From Roseburia hominis (GTDB lineage: Bacteria; Bacillota; Clostridia; Lachnospirales; Lachnospiraceae), in the NCBI RefSeq assembly GCF_021531695.1, contig NZ_JADYUI010000007.1:62001-126000 (forward strand): a stretch of DNA of 64,000 bases. Direction: 5' to 3'. This document shows positions 15,901 to 24,428 of this stretch, in pieces. Position 1 is the first letter of the stretch, and each line of letters opens with the position of its first letter. A program made the translations under genes and the position numbers. The notes below the pieces were generated by a model. It ran no database searches. It worked only from the letters and a program-made list of their open reading frames with translations, and had not been told where the DNA came from.

Positions 15901-16509
15901 ATGATAGATAAGATTGATTCTAACTATACGTATCAGAATTACGGGAAAATCACAAAAACCGGTGCAGCTGATAAGAGTGCATTTGAGGATATCCGTAAGA
16001 ACTATGAAAAAAATGGTGTTATATACGAAAGAGAAGAGAAAAAGTCTGCCACAAAAAGACAGGAAAAAATACCAAAGCAGGAAAGTGCAAAAGAAAGCAG
16101 GGAAAAGTCTGATTATGTGTTTACTTTTGAGCAGTTAAAAGAGGCGGTTCGCTCTGCAATTGCTTTCTTAAAAGAAACGTGGCGGATGATTTGGGAAGAC
16201 ACGCCGAAAGAGGAAGAAGCAGAGGATGCACTGGCAGAGCAGCAAGAAACCTGGGAACAGACGAAAGCACAGAGGATGGAGGAAATTACTCCAAAAGAAG
16301 CAGCACCGCAGGAGTCAGAAGTAAATAAAGTGTTGAAAAGCCATGATTTGAAAGCACTGAATGCACTGATTACCAATAATGGGCGGATCAAACCGGCAAG
16401 AAATTCAAATTTGCTTACTACCTATGATAAAAGAGGAAGAATCGTTCAGATTGAATCGGGAACCAGAGAGCGAATTTTACACGGGGACAGAAATTTTATC
16501 AAACAGTGA
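15901..16509 (+). CDS. Hypothetical charged protein
   Basis: 202 residues, not recognised beyond similar Lachnospiraceae hypotheticals. The middle (residues 40-145) is rich in K and E and probably coiled coil or disordered. The end (LNALITNNGRIKPARNSNLL TTYDKRGRIVQI) looks folded and conserved. There is no signal peptide or clear membrane helix, though VRSAIAFLKETWRMIW could be an amphipathic membrane-surface helix. The ribosome site (GAGGATAAG) is weak. It precedes a membrane transporter gene by 42 bases and may share its transcript. Confidence 0.65.
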   Translation: MIDKIDSNYTYQNYGKITKTGAADKSAFEDIRKNYEKNGVIYEREEKKSATKRQEKIPKQESAKESREKSDYVFTFEQLKEAVRSAIAFLKETWRMIWEDTPKEEEAEDALAEQQETWEQTKAQRMEEITPKEAAPQESEVNKVLKSHDLKALNALITNNGRIKPARNSNLLTTYDKRGRIVQIESGTRERILHGDRNFIKQ

Positions 16510-16551
16510 AAATAGTGTAGAGAAGGTTTTTAGTCAGAGATAGGAGGCAGT

Positions 16552-17703
16552 ATGAAAGAAATATATAAAAAAGCGATTGTTAATGTTATTTTTTCGATTG
16601 TTGTAATGGTACTTATTTTTCTTTTGGTACCGAGAGTATGGAAATATTTTTTACCGTTTTTGTTTGCGTGGTTAATTGCAGCCTGTGCATCACCCATTGT
16701 ACACTTTTTGGAAAAGAAAATTAAATTAAAACGGAAGATGGGGTCTGTTATTGTAATTGTAGCGGTCATTGCGCTTATTGTACTGCTTATGTACTTAGCA
16801 CTTTCTACTCTGTTCGGGCAGTTGGTCGGATGGCTTGGAAGCCTGCCGGATCTGTTCGTACAATTAAGTGATGTGATGGACGAAGTCGTAAAGACACTGG
16901 TATCACTTGGCATTTTGAAAAATACGAATTTTGAAGGACTGTTACAGGAGTTTGGGGCAAAAATTTTATCTGCACTGTCTACCATAGCAGAAGGAGGCAG
17001 TCAGTCGGTGATTTCCTTTATTGGTGGTGCAACCAAGCAGATTCCGCTTTTTTTGATTGGTTTGTTTGTATGTCTTTTATCTGCTTACTTTTTTGTGGCA
17101 GAAAAGGGAGAAGAAGAAGAGAGTATCAAAAAACTGATTCCGCTATCCGTTCAGAACAAATGGAAAATTTTAACAGACAGTATGAAACAGGCATTTGGCG
17201 GCTATATGAAAGCACAGGTGAAGATTGAAGTATGGATTTATCTGGTACTTGTCTTAGGACTGTTTATTTTACAGGTAGATTATGCACTTCTTATTGCACT
17301 CCTTATTGCTTTCCTTGATTTCTTACCATTGTTTGGCGCGGGAATTGTTATGATTCCGTGGGCAGTTGTGGAAATCTTTTGTAAAAATTATAAGTTGGCG
17401 GTTGGTCTGGTGATTATCTGGGGTCTGACACAGATTTTGCGTCAGATGCTACAGCCGAAATATGTTGGGGAGTCGGTTGGTATAAAACCATTGCCGACAC
17501 TGATTTTATTATATACAGGATATTGCATCGCGGGTATGTGGGGATTAATTCTTGCAATTCCAATTGGCTATGTCCTGATCAATCTTTACAAAGCAGGATT
17601 GTTTGATGGAATTCTTAACAGTTTAAAGATATTGGTGAATGGATTTAACGAATACCGAAGAATAGAGGACGGAGAAGAAGAAAAACATGAAGAAATTAAC
17701 TGA
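16552..17703 (+). CDS. AI-2E family transporter
   Basis: 383 residues with about eight membrane segments and a central soluble part, the layout of the AI-2E/PerM family (first helix AIVNVIFSIVVMVLIFLLVP, later FLPLFGAGIVMIPWAVVEIF and MLQPKYVGESVGIKPLPTL, a family signature). Members export small molecules or ions; the AI-2 label is historical. TAGGAGG precedes the ATG. The next gene overlaps its end by 17 bases. luxS lies far away at 49990, so no link to autoinducer-2 can be drawn. Confidence 0.9.
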   Translation: MKEIYKKAIVNVIFSIVVMVLIFLLVPRVWKYFLPFLFAWLIAACASPIVHFLEKKIKLKRKMGSVIVIVAVIALIVLLMYLALSTLFGQLVGWLGSLPDLFVQLSDVMDEVVKTLVSLGILKNTNFEGLLQEFGAKILSALSTIAEGGSQSVISFIGGATKQIPLFLIGLFVCLLSAYFFVAEKGEEEESIKKLIPLSVQNKWKILTDSMKQAFGGYMKAQVKIEVWIYLVLVLGLFILQVDYALLIALLIAFLDFLPLFGAGIVMIPWAVVEIFCKNYKLAVGLVIIWGLTQILRQMLQPKYVGESVGIKPLPTLILLYTGYCIAGMWGLILAIPIGYVLINLYKAGLFDGILNSLKILVNGFNEYRRIEDGEEEKHEEIN

Positions 17704-18097
17704 CGGAATGTATCGGACAGGACAGATACTTGAAATTATCATGGGATTTTTTGTGTTGGCAGCAGTTGTAATAGGAGCTGTGAAGCTGGTTCCGGAATTT
17801 TTGCTTTTATGGCAGGAACAGATGAATACGGAGCTGTTTTTAGAATTTTTGGAAATGATACTGAATCTGGTCATTGGAATTGAGTTTTTAAAAATGTTGC
17901 TGCGACCGAATACGGATATGATCTTAGAAGTGCTTGTGTTCGTCATTGCAAGGCATATGGTGGTCAGAACAACGACATCCTGGGAAGATTTCCTTTCGGT
18001 AACCAGTGTCCTGGCACTGTTACTGGTTCAGAAATATTTAGATAAGCAAAAAGGCGATACCCAAGAAGCAAAAAACATAGAATCGAAAACAAAATAG
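17687..18097 (+). CDS. Small membrane protein, PsiE-like
   Basis: 136 residues with four predicted helices (IIMGFFVLAAVVIGAVKLVP, ILNLVIGIEFLKMLL, ILEVLVFVIARHMVV, FLSVTSVLALLLVQKYL). The pattern IEFLKMLLRP and VIARHMVV resembles PsiE, a phosphate-starvation-inducible membrane protein of unknown role. The tail is charged. It starts inside the end of the AI-2E gene and is probably coupled to it. Confidence 0.7.
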   Translation: MKKLTDGMYRTGQILEIIMGFFVLAAVVIGAVKLVPEFLLLWQEQMNTELFLEFLEMILNLVIGIEFLKMLLRPNTDMILEVLVFVIARHMVVRTTTSWEDFLSVTSVLALLLVQKYLDKQKGDTQEAKNIESKTK

Positions 18098-18111
18098 CAG
18101 TAAAAAGGAAG

Positions 18112-18159
18112 ACAGACAGAAGTTGCCGACAAAATTCGACAAATTCTGTCTGTACTTTT
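18112..18159 (+). terminator. Terminator with a Spo0A-box-like loop
   Basis: ACAGACAGAA (18112-18121) pairs perfectly with TTCTGTCTGT (18144-18153), followed by ACTTTTTT. The loop contains TTCGACA (18135-18141), whose complement TGTCGAA matches the Spo0A box core. It ends the upstream operon. Confidence 0.8.
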
Positions 18160-18211
18160 TTAAATGTATAAAGTAAAATAGACTAAAATCCTATTAAATA
18201 GACAAAAAAAG

Positions 18212-18240
18212 TAGGAAAAGTAGTAATTTGTTGAAAATGT
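18212..18240 (+). promoter_or_regulatory. Candidate sigma-H-like promoter of spo0A
   Basis: AGGAAAA near 18213-18219 followed by TTGAAAAT near 18231-18238 resembles the sigma-H pattern (AGGA...GAAT), as used at the Bacillus spo0A promoter. A second Spo0A-box-like TTGTCGCAAA follows at about 18240. This is weak pattern matching only. Confidence 0.3.
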
Positions 18241-18340
18241 TGTCGCAAAATGGTGAAACATTTTTGTTGAATGAGAGACAGTGGTTTATTATAATACAAT
18301 TTATGAGATTTTCTTATCAAAAACAGCAGGAGGGGCTAAA

Positions 18341-19141
18341 ATGGAGAAGCTGAAAATAGCAATTGCAGATGATAATGAGAAAATGTTACGATTATTAGGA
18401 AGAATAGTAGAAAGCGACGAAGAATTAAATGTCGTAGGAACTGCGAAAGATGGAGAAGAAGCATACGATATGATAAAAACAAAACAGCCGGATGTCGTTT
18501 TATTAGATATCGTTATGCCAAAATTAGACGGACTGGGTGTGATGGATAAGGTAAATCGGGATACAACACTGAAAAAAAGACCTGCATTTATTATGATCAG
18601 CGCAATTGGACAGGAAAAAATTACAGAAGATGCCTTTAATCTTGGGGCAGATTACTATATTATGAAACCATTCGACAATGAGATGGTAATAAACCGGATA
18701 AAAAACTTAAGGGATAAGAATAGAAAGGGCGTGGAAATTAAAAAAGTTAATGCATATGAGAAAAAGGAAGATTACACCGAACGGAATTTGGAAGCGGACG
18801 TTACAAATATCATTCATGAAATAGGGGTGCCGGCGCATATCAAGGGTTATCAGTACTTAAGAGAAGCCATTATTATGTCGGTCAATGATATTGAAATGTT
18901 AAATTCCATTACAAAAATCCTCTATCCGACAATTGCAAAAAAGTATCAGACAACACCAAGCCGGGTGGAACGTGCGATTCGTCATGCAATTGAAGTCGCA
19001 TGGAGCAGAGGAAAGATGGACACGATTGATGAACTTTTCGGATATACTATTAATAATGGAAAGGGGAAGCCGACAAATTCAGAATTTATCGCATTGATTG
19101 CGGACAAGATACGGTTAGAATATAAAGTAAATCATTCTTAA
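18341..19141 (+). CDS. spo0A: Sporulation master regulator Spo0A
   Basis: 266 residues. The receiver domain (residues 1-120) has the acidic pair D10-D11, phosphoacceptor D56 in [13 protein letters not shown] and the conserved lysine in IMKPFD. The C-terminal domain carries the Spo0A recognition helix [20 protein letters not shown], diagnostic of Spo0A rather than other response regulators. The ATG at 18341 follows CAGGAGGGG; the upstream start at 18281 has no such site. Spo0A controls entry into sporulation and many stationary-phase genes. The usual spoIVB neighbour is absent directly upstream. Confidence 0.98.
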   Translation: MEKLKIAIADDNEKMLRLLGRIVESDEELNVVGTAKDGEEAYDMIKTKQPDVVLLDIVMPKLDGLGVMDKVNRDTTLKKRPAFIMISAIGQEKITEDAFNLGADYYIMKPFDNEMVINRIKNLRDKNRKGVEIKKVNAYEKKEDYTERNLEADVTNIIHEIGVPAHIKGYQYLREAIIMSVNDIEMLNSITKILYPTIAKKYQTTPSRVERAIRHAIEVAWSRGKMDTIDELFGYTINNGKGKPTNSEFIALIADKIRLEYKVNHS

Positions 19142-19198
19142 CAATACGAAGGTGGCAGGGATAACCATAGAAACGCGTGACATTTCTTCGGAAAATTC

Positions 19199-19227
19199 TT
19201 TTAAACAGCAATGAAATCAGTTATAAT
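19199..19227 (+). promoter_or_regulatory. Candidate sigma-A promoter of glgA
   Basis: TTTTAA (19199-19204), 17 bases, then a perfect TATAAT (19222-19227), 37 bases before the glgA start. The -35 match is poor. Confidence 0.45.
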
Positions 19228-19263
19228 AAAAAAAGAGTTTTGCCGAAGAAATGGAGGGTTTTT

Positions 19264-20718
19264 ATGGTTAAAATTTTATTTGCTGCTTCAGAGGCAGTTC
19301 CATTTATTAAAACAGGCGGGTTGGCAGATGTTGTGGGTTCTCTGCCGAAATATCTGAATAAAGATGAATATGATGTGCGTATTATTTTACCAAAATATAC
19401 ATGTATGGATGAGAATTTAAAGAAAATGCTGCGTTTTCATTCCCATTTCTATGTTTCTTTGGGGTGGCGTAAGCAATATGCAGGAATTTTAGTCGTGCAG
19501 TATGAAAATATTATCTATTATTTTATCGATAATGAATATTATTTTTCCGGAGACAAGCCTTATAACAATATTTATGAGGATGTGGAAAAATTTGCATTCT
19601 TTTCTAAGGCAGTGTTAGATGCATTGCCGTTACTGGATTTCTGCCCGGATATCATTCATTGTCATGACTGGCAGACGGGATTGATTCCGACTTATCTTAA
19701 GAACTATCACAATAAGAGTCCTTTTTATCAGAATATTAAAACAGTTTTTACGATACACAATATGAAGTTTCAGGGACGCTGGAAATTAAATGCTGTTATG
19801 GATGTGACCGGATTACCAAAACGGCTGTTTATGCCGGATACCCTGGAATCCTATGGGGAAGCGAACTGCTTAAAAGGTGGTATTTTATATGCGGATATTG
19901 TTACTACGGTGAGTCCGACTTATGCCAAAGAGATTCAGACCCGTGAGGGAGGAGAAGGGCTGGACGGACTGATGTGCCGGAGAAAAGAAAATCTCTACGG
20001 AATTTTAAATGGGATTGATTATGAAGTGTATAATCCGAAAACAGACCCGCATATGGCAAAGCATTTTGAAACGTTAGATTTCGTTCCCGGGAAAAAGGCA
20101 AATAAGCTTGCATTGCAAAGACTGCTCCATTTGCCGGAGGATGAAAATACATTTCTTATCAGTATTGTATCAAGGCTGACGGAGCAAAAGGGATTTGACC
20201 TTGTTGCATATTATATGGATGCGATACTAAGTAAGGATAAGGTACAGTTTGCAGTTCTTGGAAGCGGAGAAGAAAAATACGAAAAGATGTTTTATTATTT
20301 TTCAGACAAGTATCCGGATAAAATTGAAGTATGTACGAACTTTTCGGAGGCACTTGCCCATAAAATGTATGCCTCCAGCGATGCCTTTTTAATGCCATCT
20401 TTGTTTGAACCGTGTGGATTAAGCCAGCTTATGGCAATGCGGTATGGAACAATCCCGATGGTTCGGGAGACAGGAGGATTAAAAGACACCGTAGAGGCTT
20501 ACAATGAATATGAAAAGACCGGAACGGGATTTTCATTTCGCAATTATAATTTTGATATCGGGGAAATGCCGAATATGATTCATTATGCCATGCATGTTTA
20601 TTATGATGACAGAAAAAGCTGGAATGATATGGCAATCCGTTGTATGCAAAAGAACTATTCCTGGGATAATTCTGCAAAAGAATATGAAAAAATTTATGAC
20701 CGCTTACTGAAAAAATAG
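19264..20718 (+). CDS. glgA: Glycogen synthase
   Basis: GlgA adds glucose from ADP-glucose to growing alpha-1,4-glucan. The 484-residue length is typical. The N-terminal ADP-glucose motif KTGGLADVVGSLP is near residues 16-28. The GT-B fold continues with IIHCHDWQTGLIPTYLK, IVSRLTEQKGFDLV and the C-terminal FLMPSLFEPCGLSQLMAMRY with its catalytic glutamate region. The ATG at 19264 follows GGAGG; the longer frame from 19177 has no ribosome site. No other glycogen genes are adjacent. It is convergent with the next gene. Confidence 0.97.
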   Translation: MVKILFAASEAVPFIKTGGLADVVGSLPKYLNKDEYDVRIILPKYTCMDENLKKMLRFHSHFYVSLGWRKQYAGILVVQYENIIYYFIDNEYYFSGDKPYNNIYEDVEKFAFFSKAVLDALPLLDFCPDIIHCHDWQTGLIPTYLKNYHNKSPFYQNIKTVFTIHNMKFQGRWKLNAVMDVTGLPKRLFMPDTLESYGEANCLKGGILYADIVTTVSPTYAKEIQTREGGEGLDGLMCRRKENLYGILNGIDYEVYNPKTDPHMAKHFETLDFVPGKKANKLALQRLLHLPEDENTFLISIVSRLTEQKGFDLVAYYMDAILSKDKVQFAVLGSGEEKYEKMFYYFSDKYPDKIEVCTNFSEALAHKMYASSDAFLMPSLFEPCGLSQLMAMRYGTIPMVRETGGLKDTVEAYNEYEKTGTGFSFRNYNFDIGEMPNMIHYAMHVYYDDRKSWNDMAIRCMQKNYSWDNSAKEYEKIYDRLLKK

Positions 20719-20737
20719 AATAAAATCATTGACCTTA

Positions 20738-21637
20738 TTAAAATAGGACAACATTCTGACTTCTGGAAAAGTAATAGACATGGTCGGATAAAAGTTCTTC
20801 CGGACTTACCTGGGTTTCATTAACATCCTGTACCATCTGTGAGAGCTCAGAATAAGAGGTGTTATCACTTGCAGGAATTAAAATGACTTCATGGATACTG
20901 CTTGGGAGAATATAAAAATCAGAATCGAACTGCTTCGCAATATCTTCTAAAAGATGCTCATAAAGGACGCAGCTTGCACCATACAGTTTGCTTTGATTTG
21001 TTAAGACATACATCGGACAAAGGGATGGTTCGTCCATATGACCCGCTTCTAATTGGGGATTCTCTGATTTTAACATTTCAGAAAGAAGTTCGTTCATGTT
21101 TTTTAACTGGTAAGGAAGCAATTTTTCGGTATTTTCTTTTGCCTGAAGGAAAAGCTGGTGCTTTGAGATGTTCCAGAAATGAAGATGTTCATTGCGGATA
21201 AGAATCGTAGCATTGCCGGTGATGGAAGTAGTAAGCAGACAATAAAATACGATTGCAAGGTCAAATTTGCGGTAATGAGGAATACCGGAGAGTAACGATT
21301 TGTTTGCTTCATAGTTGACGAGCTTGTAGGCTATTTTATCTCTGACATTCTGATAGTTGGTATAAAAAGCAGTATTGATTTTCCCACAGGGGCGTGTATT
21401 ATAATAGGTGTTTAAAATGGAATCTAAGATGTCAGGAAATGTAGTGCCGTCACAATAGATATCATAGTAATAATTGAGATAGAGCGTGGGTGAGATGTTG
21501 GTCTCGTTTTCCAAAATAATAAGTCCGTCTAAAGAAACGGCATTATTTTTTAAGACGGGTTCAATGGATAATGAGGCATTTGGAAGCCGTTCCTGTAACC
21601 CGCTTAAAATCTGTTGTTTGAAATTGTCATAGTTCAT
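20738..21637 (-). CDS. DUF5688-family protein
   Basis: 299 residues starting MNYDNFKQQILSGLQERLPN at 21637, with AGGAGG just upstream. It is recognised as DUF5688, a family common in Lachnospiraceae genomes, often in several copies per genome, with unknown function. It is soluble, with ILPSSIHEVILIPASD near the C-terminus as a typical block. The longer frame upstream to 21883 is ignored because it has no start signals. Neighbours give no hint. Confidence 0.85.
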   Translation of the reverse strand: MNYDNFKQQILSGLQERLPNASLSIEPVLKNNAVSLDGLIILENETNISPTLYLNYYYDIYCDGTTFPDILDSILNTYYNTRPCGKINTAFYTNYQNVRDKIAYKLVNYEANKSLLSGIPHYRKFDLAIVFYCLLTTSITGNATILIRNEHLHFWNISKHQLFLQAKENTEKLLPYQLKNMNELLSEMLKSENPQLEAGHMDEPSLCPMYVLTNQSKLYGASCVLYEHLLEDIAKQFDSDFYILPSSIHEVILIPASDNTSYSELSQMVQDVNETQVSPEELLSDHVYYFSRSQNVVLF

Positions 21638-21770
21638 ATAAGTCCTCCTGAATAAATAATTCACCCTGGTGTAGAGCGTGAGAACAATGTAGCATAATTT
21701 TTTTCCCGGTTCAATGAAAAAAGTATAAAAAAAATCTAATATAAGTTTAAACTTTAGTAAGGAGATCAGA

Positions 21771-22241
21771 ATGGAATCGTATATTTTATATATTATCATG
21801 GGGATCATAGGATTTTTCATTGCATTTTTAGTGCTTCGCATTATTTTGCAGATGATTTTTATTAAACAGTGTCCACAGTGCAATAAAACGGTCTCTTTGG
21901 CGAAGTCACATATATGTCCGAGATGTGGGTATGATTTTCATGCAAACAGGGATCCGAAGTTTCGGTTGACCGTAACCTTTTTAGTCATTGCAATTTTAGG
22001 AATTGGAGCATTTGATGTTTATTCTTTCATTCAAAAGAGCGAAGCGTATGAGATGGCAAATCCTTATATCAATGTTGGAAGTATTACAAGAGATGATTCA
22101 GAAATAACTTCTACGGAGGAAGCGACAGAGCAACCTGCTACAGAACAGCAGGTGACAGAGCAGGCAGTGCCGGAACAACCGGCAGCAGAACAACCGGAAG
22201 CGGAACAGCCGGCGGCAGAAGCAGAACCGAATCCTATGTAA
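21771..22241 (+). CDS. Membrane protein with zinc ribbon and EQP-rich tail
   Basis: 156 residues: an N-terminal membrane helix (ILYIIMGIIGFFIAFLVLRI), a zinc ribbon C-x2-C...C-x2-C (QCPQCNKTVSLAKSHICPRC), a second helix (VTFLVIAILGIGAFDVYSFI) and an outer tail made of loose EQPATEQ/PEQPAAEQ repeats. The ribbon probably faces the cytoplasm and the tail lies outside the cell. The repeats are low complexity and may span the wall. The function is unknown. AAGGAGATC precedes the ATG. Confidence 0.7.
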   Translation: MESYILYIIMGIIGFFIAFLVLRIILQMIFIKQCPQCNKTVSLAKSHICPRCGYDFHANRDPKFRLTVTFLVIAILGIGAFDVYSFIQKSEAYEMANPYINVGSITRDDSEITSTEEATEQPATEQQVTEQAVPEQPAAEQPEAEQPAAEAEPNPM

Positions 22242-22260
22242 GACAACGAAGAACAACGAA

Positions 22261-22285
22261 AAAAAGAGCGCCCGGCGCTCTTTTT
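22261..22285. terminator. Bidirectional terminator between convergent genes
   Basis: AAAAAGAGCGC and GCGCTCTTTTT pair around a CCG loop, with T tracts on both strands. It serves the membrane protein gene (+) and codY (-). Confidence 0.9.
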
Positions 22286-22300
22286 GAAGTTTCGTAGTTA

Positions 22301-23086
22301 TTATTGTTCTTCTGTTGTTTTTAATTTGATTTGCTTTAATTCATCAAATACTGCCGGATTTAAGACCTTGATATAAGTACCCTTCATACCGGAAGAACGG
22401 GATTCGATGATACCGGCACTTTCGAATTTACGAAGTGCATTTACAATTACGGAACGGGTAATACCTACACGATCTGCAATGCGGCTGGCAACCAGAATGC
22501 CTTCATCGCCCTGCAATTCATCAAAAATATGGATAATTGCTTCTAATTCAGAGAAAGAAAGTGTATGAATTGCAGATTTTACATTCTGAATGCTTCTTTC
22601 TTCATCTTCATTTTCTTCGTATACGGAACGCATCATTTCGAGACCTACTACAGTAGAGCCATATTCACAAAGGATGATGTCATCGATATCATACTGTTCC
22701 TTGTTACGATAAATAAATAAAGTACCAAATCTTTTCTCTGCGATATCAATCGGAACGATAACTGCAGAGTAGCGGTTAATATCTGATTCAAAACCTAAAG
22801 TTTCCAGGTTTACATTTTCTTTGGTAGATAAAATGCCTAAAAGACGTTCGTTTAAGAGAGGATCAATGAACCCGCCAATATCGTCCACAATCAACTCTTT
22901 GATTTCGTCAATTCCTGCACACTGACTTGCTCCTAATATCTTCCCCTTTTTGCTGATGACAAGAATATTGGAACTAAGAATATCTGTCATAACTTTACAG
23001 ATGTCATTAAACAAAACCTTAGAAGAATTATTGTTGTGCAAAAAGCTGTTAATCTTCCGCGTTTTGTCAAGCAATTGTATGCTCAT
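22301..23086 (-). CDS. codY: Global repressor CodY
   Basis: 261 residues, the normal CodY length. The N-terminal GAF domain that senses branched-chain amino acids (and GTP in some species) includes VMTDILSSNILVISKKGKIL. The C-terminal winged helix carries ASRIADRVGITRSVIVNALR and KFESAGIIESRSSGMKGTYI, the hallmark DNA-binding segment. TAAAGGAGGC lies before the ATG. CodY represses nutrient-uptake and stationary-phase genes in Firmicutes and may act on amino-acid genes in this window. It lies just downstream of tRNA-Thr on the same strand. Confidence 0.98.
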   Translation of the reverse strand: MSIQLLDKTRKINSFLHNNNSSKVLFNDICKVMTDILSSNILVISKKGKILGASQCAGIDEIKELIVDDIGGFIDPLLNERLLGILSTKENVNLETLGFESDINRYSAVIVPIDIAEKRFGTLFIYRNKEQYDIDDIILCEYGSTVVGLEMMRSVYEENEDEERSIQNVKSAIHTLSFSELEAIIHIFDELQGDEGILVASRIADRVGITRSVIVNALRKFESAGIIESRSSGMKGTYIKVLNPAVFDELKQIKLKTTEEQ

Positions 23087-23183
23087 ATACTGCCTCCTTT
23101 ATTTAAAAATCACTGTCGAATTATTAAATATTAGCATAAATTAGCAAAATAATCAAGGTTCAGAGGAATATTGTTGAAAAAAA

Positions 23184-23210
23184 GGCAGATACCATATCAT
23201 AGTATCTGCC
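23184..23210 (-). terminator. Terminator of tRNA-Thr
   Basis: GGCAGATAC (23184-23192) pairs perfectly with GTATCTGCC (23202-23210). On the minus strand the hairpin is followed by seven Ts. Confidence 0.9.
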
Positions 23211-23214
23211 AAAA

Positions 23215-23287
23215 AGCTGGAAATCGGACTCGAACCGACGACCTGCTGATTACGAATCAGCTGCTCTACCAACTGAGCCATTCCAGC
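23215..23287 (-). tRNA. tRNA-Thr (anticodon CGT)
   Basis: On the minus strand the acceptor arms GCTGGAA and TTCCAGC pair, with discriminator T. The D-arm (GCTC...GAGC), anticodon stem GCTGA/TCAGC with loop TTCGTAA, and T-arm (GTCGG TTCGAGT CCGAT) are all complete. The anticodon CGT reads ACG. CCA is not encoded. Confidence 0.97.
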
Positions 23288-23454
23288 GTGTCACTCGCAT
23301 GCGACAATTAATATTATATATAAAAATAAAAAAGAATGCAATTGTTTTTTGAAAAAAGTTGTTCTTTTTTTTAGAAATTGCTATAATGCTATCAGAAATG
23401 TGTGGGCTTTTCTGTGAAGCCGGAAAGAACATGGGAGAGAGAAAGGGTATTAGA

Positions 23455-23943
23455 ATGACGAAAGACAGCAGAAGAGAGAGCGTGGAGCAGGAAGGCATGG
23501 AAAGAGATATGCAACCGGAAATCAGGGAATTTGTTTCACGAGAAGCTTCTAACAAGAAAGAAAATAAACAAAGTAATAGAAAAAGAAGCAGTACTGACAA
23601 TAGAAGGAAAACAAACAGGGGAAAAGGAAGTCATGTAAGAAGACAGAAAAGAAATTCGGAAGAACAGACGGTTGTAATCGCAGGCTTTATTCTTATGATG
23701 ATTTTGTTTCTTGTAATAGGAGTACTTGCCTGTAAAGTAAAGCTTACTATTGTATGCCTTATGGCAGTATTAGAGTTTGTACTGGCACGATGCCTGTATC
23801 CTCTGCCAATTTGGATTCATCTTGTGGTGCTTGCAGCACAGATTGTTGCAGGAGTATTTGCCGGACAGGCATTATTTGCAATTTTAGCCGCTTTGGTATA
23901 TCTGGTTGCAGTTATTTTGCTCTGTTACCGGAAAAGAAGTTAA
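23455..23943 (+). CDS. Basic-tailed membrane protein, unknown function
   Basis: 162 residues. The first 75 are very basic and polar (KKENKQSNRKRSSTDNRRKT), then come four closely spaced hydrophobic segments (VVIAGFILMMILFLVIGVLA, VCLMAVLEFVLARC, IWIHLVVLAAQIVAGVFAGQ, ILAALVYLVAVILLC). No family is recognised. GAAAGGG at 23441-23447 favours the ATG at 23455 over those upstream (23431). A perfect hairpin follows. Confidence 0.6.
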   Translation: MTKDSRRESVEQEGMERDMQPEIREFVSREASNKKENKQSNRKRSSTDNRRKTNRGKGSHVRRQKRNSEEQTVVIAGFILMMILFLVIGVLACKVKLTIVCLMAVLEFVLARCLYPLPIWIHLVVLAAQIVAGVFAGQALFAILAALVYLVAVILLCYRKRS

Positions 23944-23960
23944 TACATGGTGATACAGGA

Positions 23961-24001
23961 AGTCCCCCACCTACTTTTCTATAACTCAGAGGTGGGGGAC
24001 T
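23961..24001. terminator. Strong hairpin between convergent genes
   Basis: AGTCCCCCACCT (23961-23972) pairs perfectly with AGGTGGGGGACT (23990-24001) around a 17-base loop. There is no T tract. It could be a bidirectional terminator or a dispersed repeat; a genome search would decide. Confidence 0.55.
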
Positions 24002-24040
24002 GCTTGTATGGTTCCAATGTTCGCGGAGAGAGAATTATGT

Positions 24041-24196
24041 TCAATTTGTTTTTTGCGGTGTAATACCACCGGTAAGTTCGCGAAGCTCTTTTAAAAGAGT
24101 TTCGGTGAGAGATTTATCGTCTTTTGCAGCCTGACTTTGTAAAATTTCTTTAATCATGCTGATACGACGACTTTTTACATTGTAGCAAATCATCAT
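24041..24196 (-). CDS. Small ORF, 51 residues
   Basis: The reverse strand has TAGGAGGCGG followed by tandem ATGs (24194 and 24191) and an open frame reading MMICYNVKSRRISMIKEILQ and onward to TGGITPQKTN. The ribosome site is near perfect and the frame spans a region otherwise empty of genes. The peptide is helical and charged, with no membrane segment or signal peptide. It diverges from the helD gene and might be a small regulator; the function is unknown. Confidence 0.6.
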   Translation of the reverse strand: MMICYNVKSRRISMIKEILQSQAAKDDKSLTETLLKELRELTGGITPQKTN

Positions 24197-24428
24197 GTTA
24201 ACCGCCTCCTATATCATTCATACATATTTTATATTTTAAATAGTAATAGTTTATGGAGAAAGTATCTTTTTATAACTGTATTATATCAAATTTTTGTGAA
24301 AAATACAATAAAAACAGCTGAAAAACAATGAATTGTTATACAATATTCTAATAAATAAAACATTATCTATAAATTTATCGTGGAAATGGCAGGAACTATT
24401 TCTCATAGATCACAAATGGAGGCTTTTT

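Noticed and set aside
20902-21201. Plus-strand open frame opposite the DUF5688 gene
   Set aside because: It lies fully inside a well-supported gene on the other strand and has no start signals.
22120-22220. DNA tandem repeat in the EQP-rich tail
   Set aside because: The DNA units vary in length and sequence; it is protein-level low complexity inside a gene, not a separate repeat.
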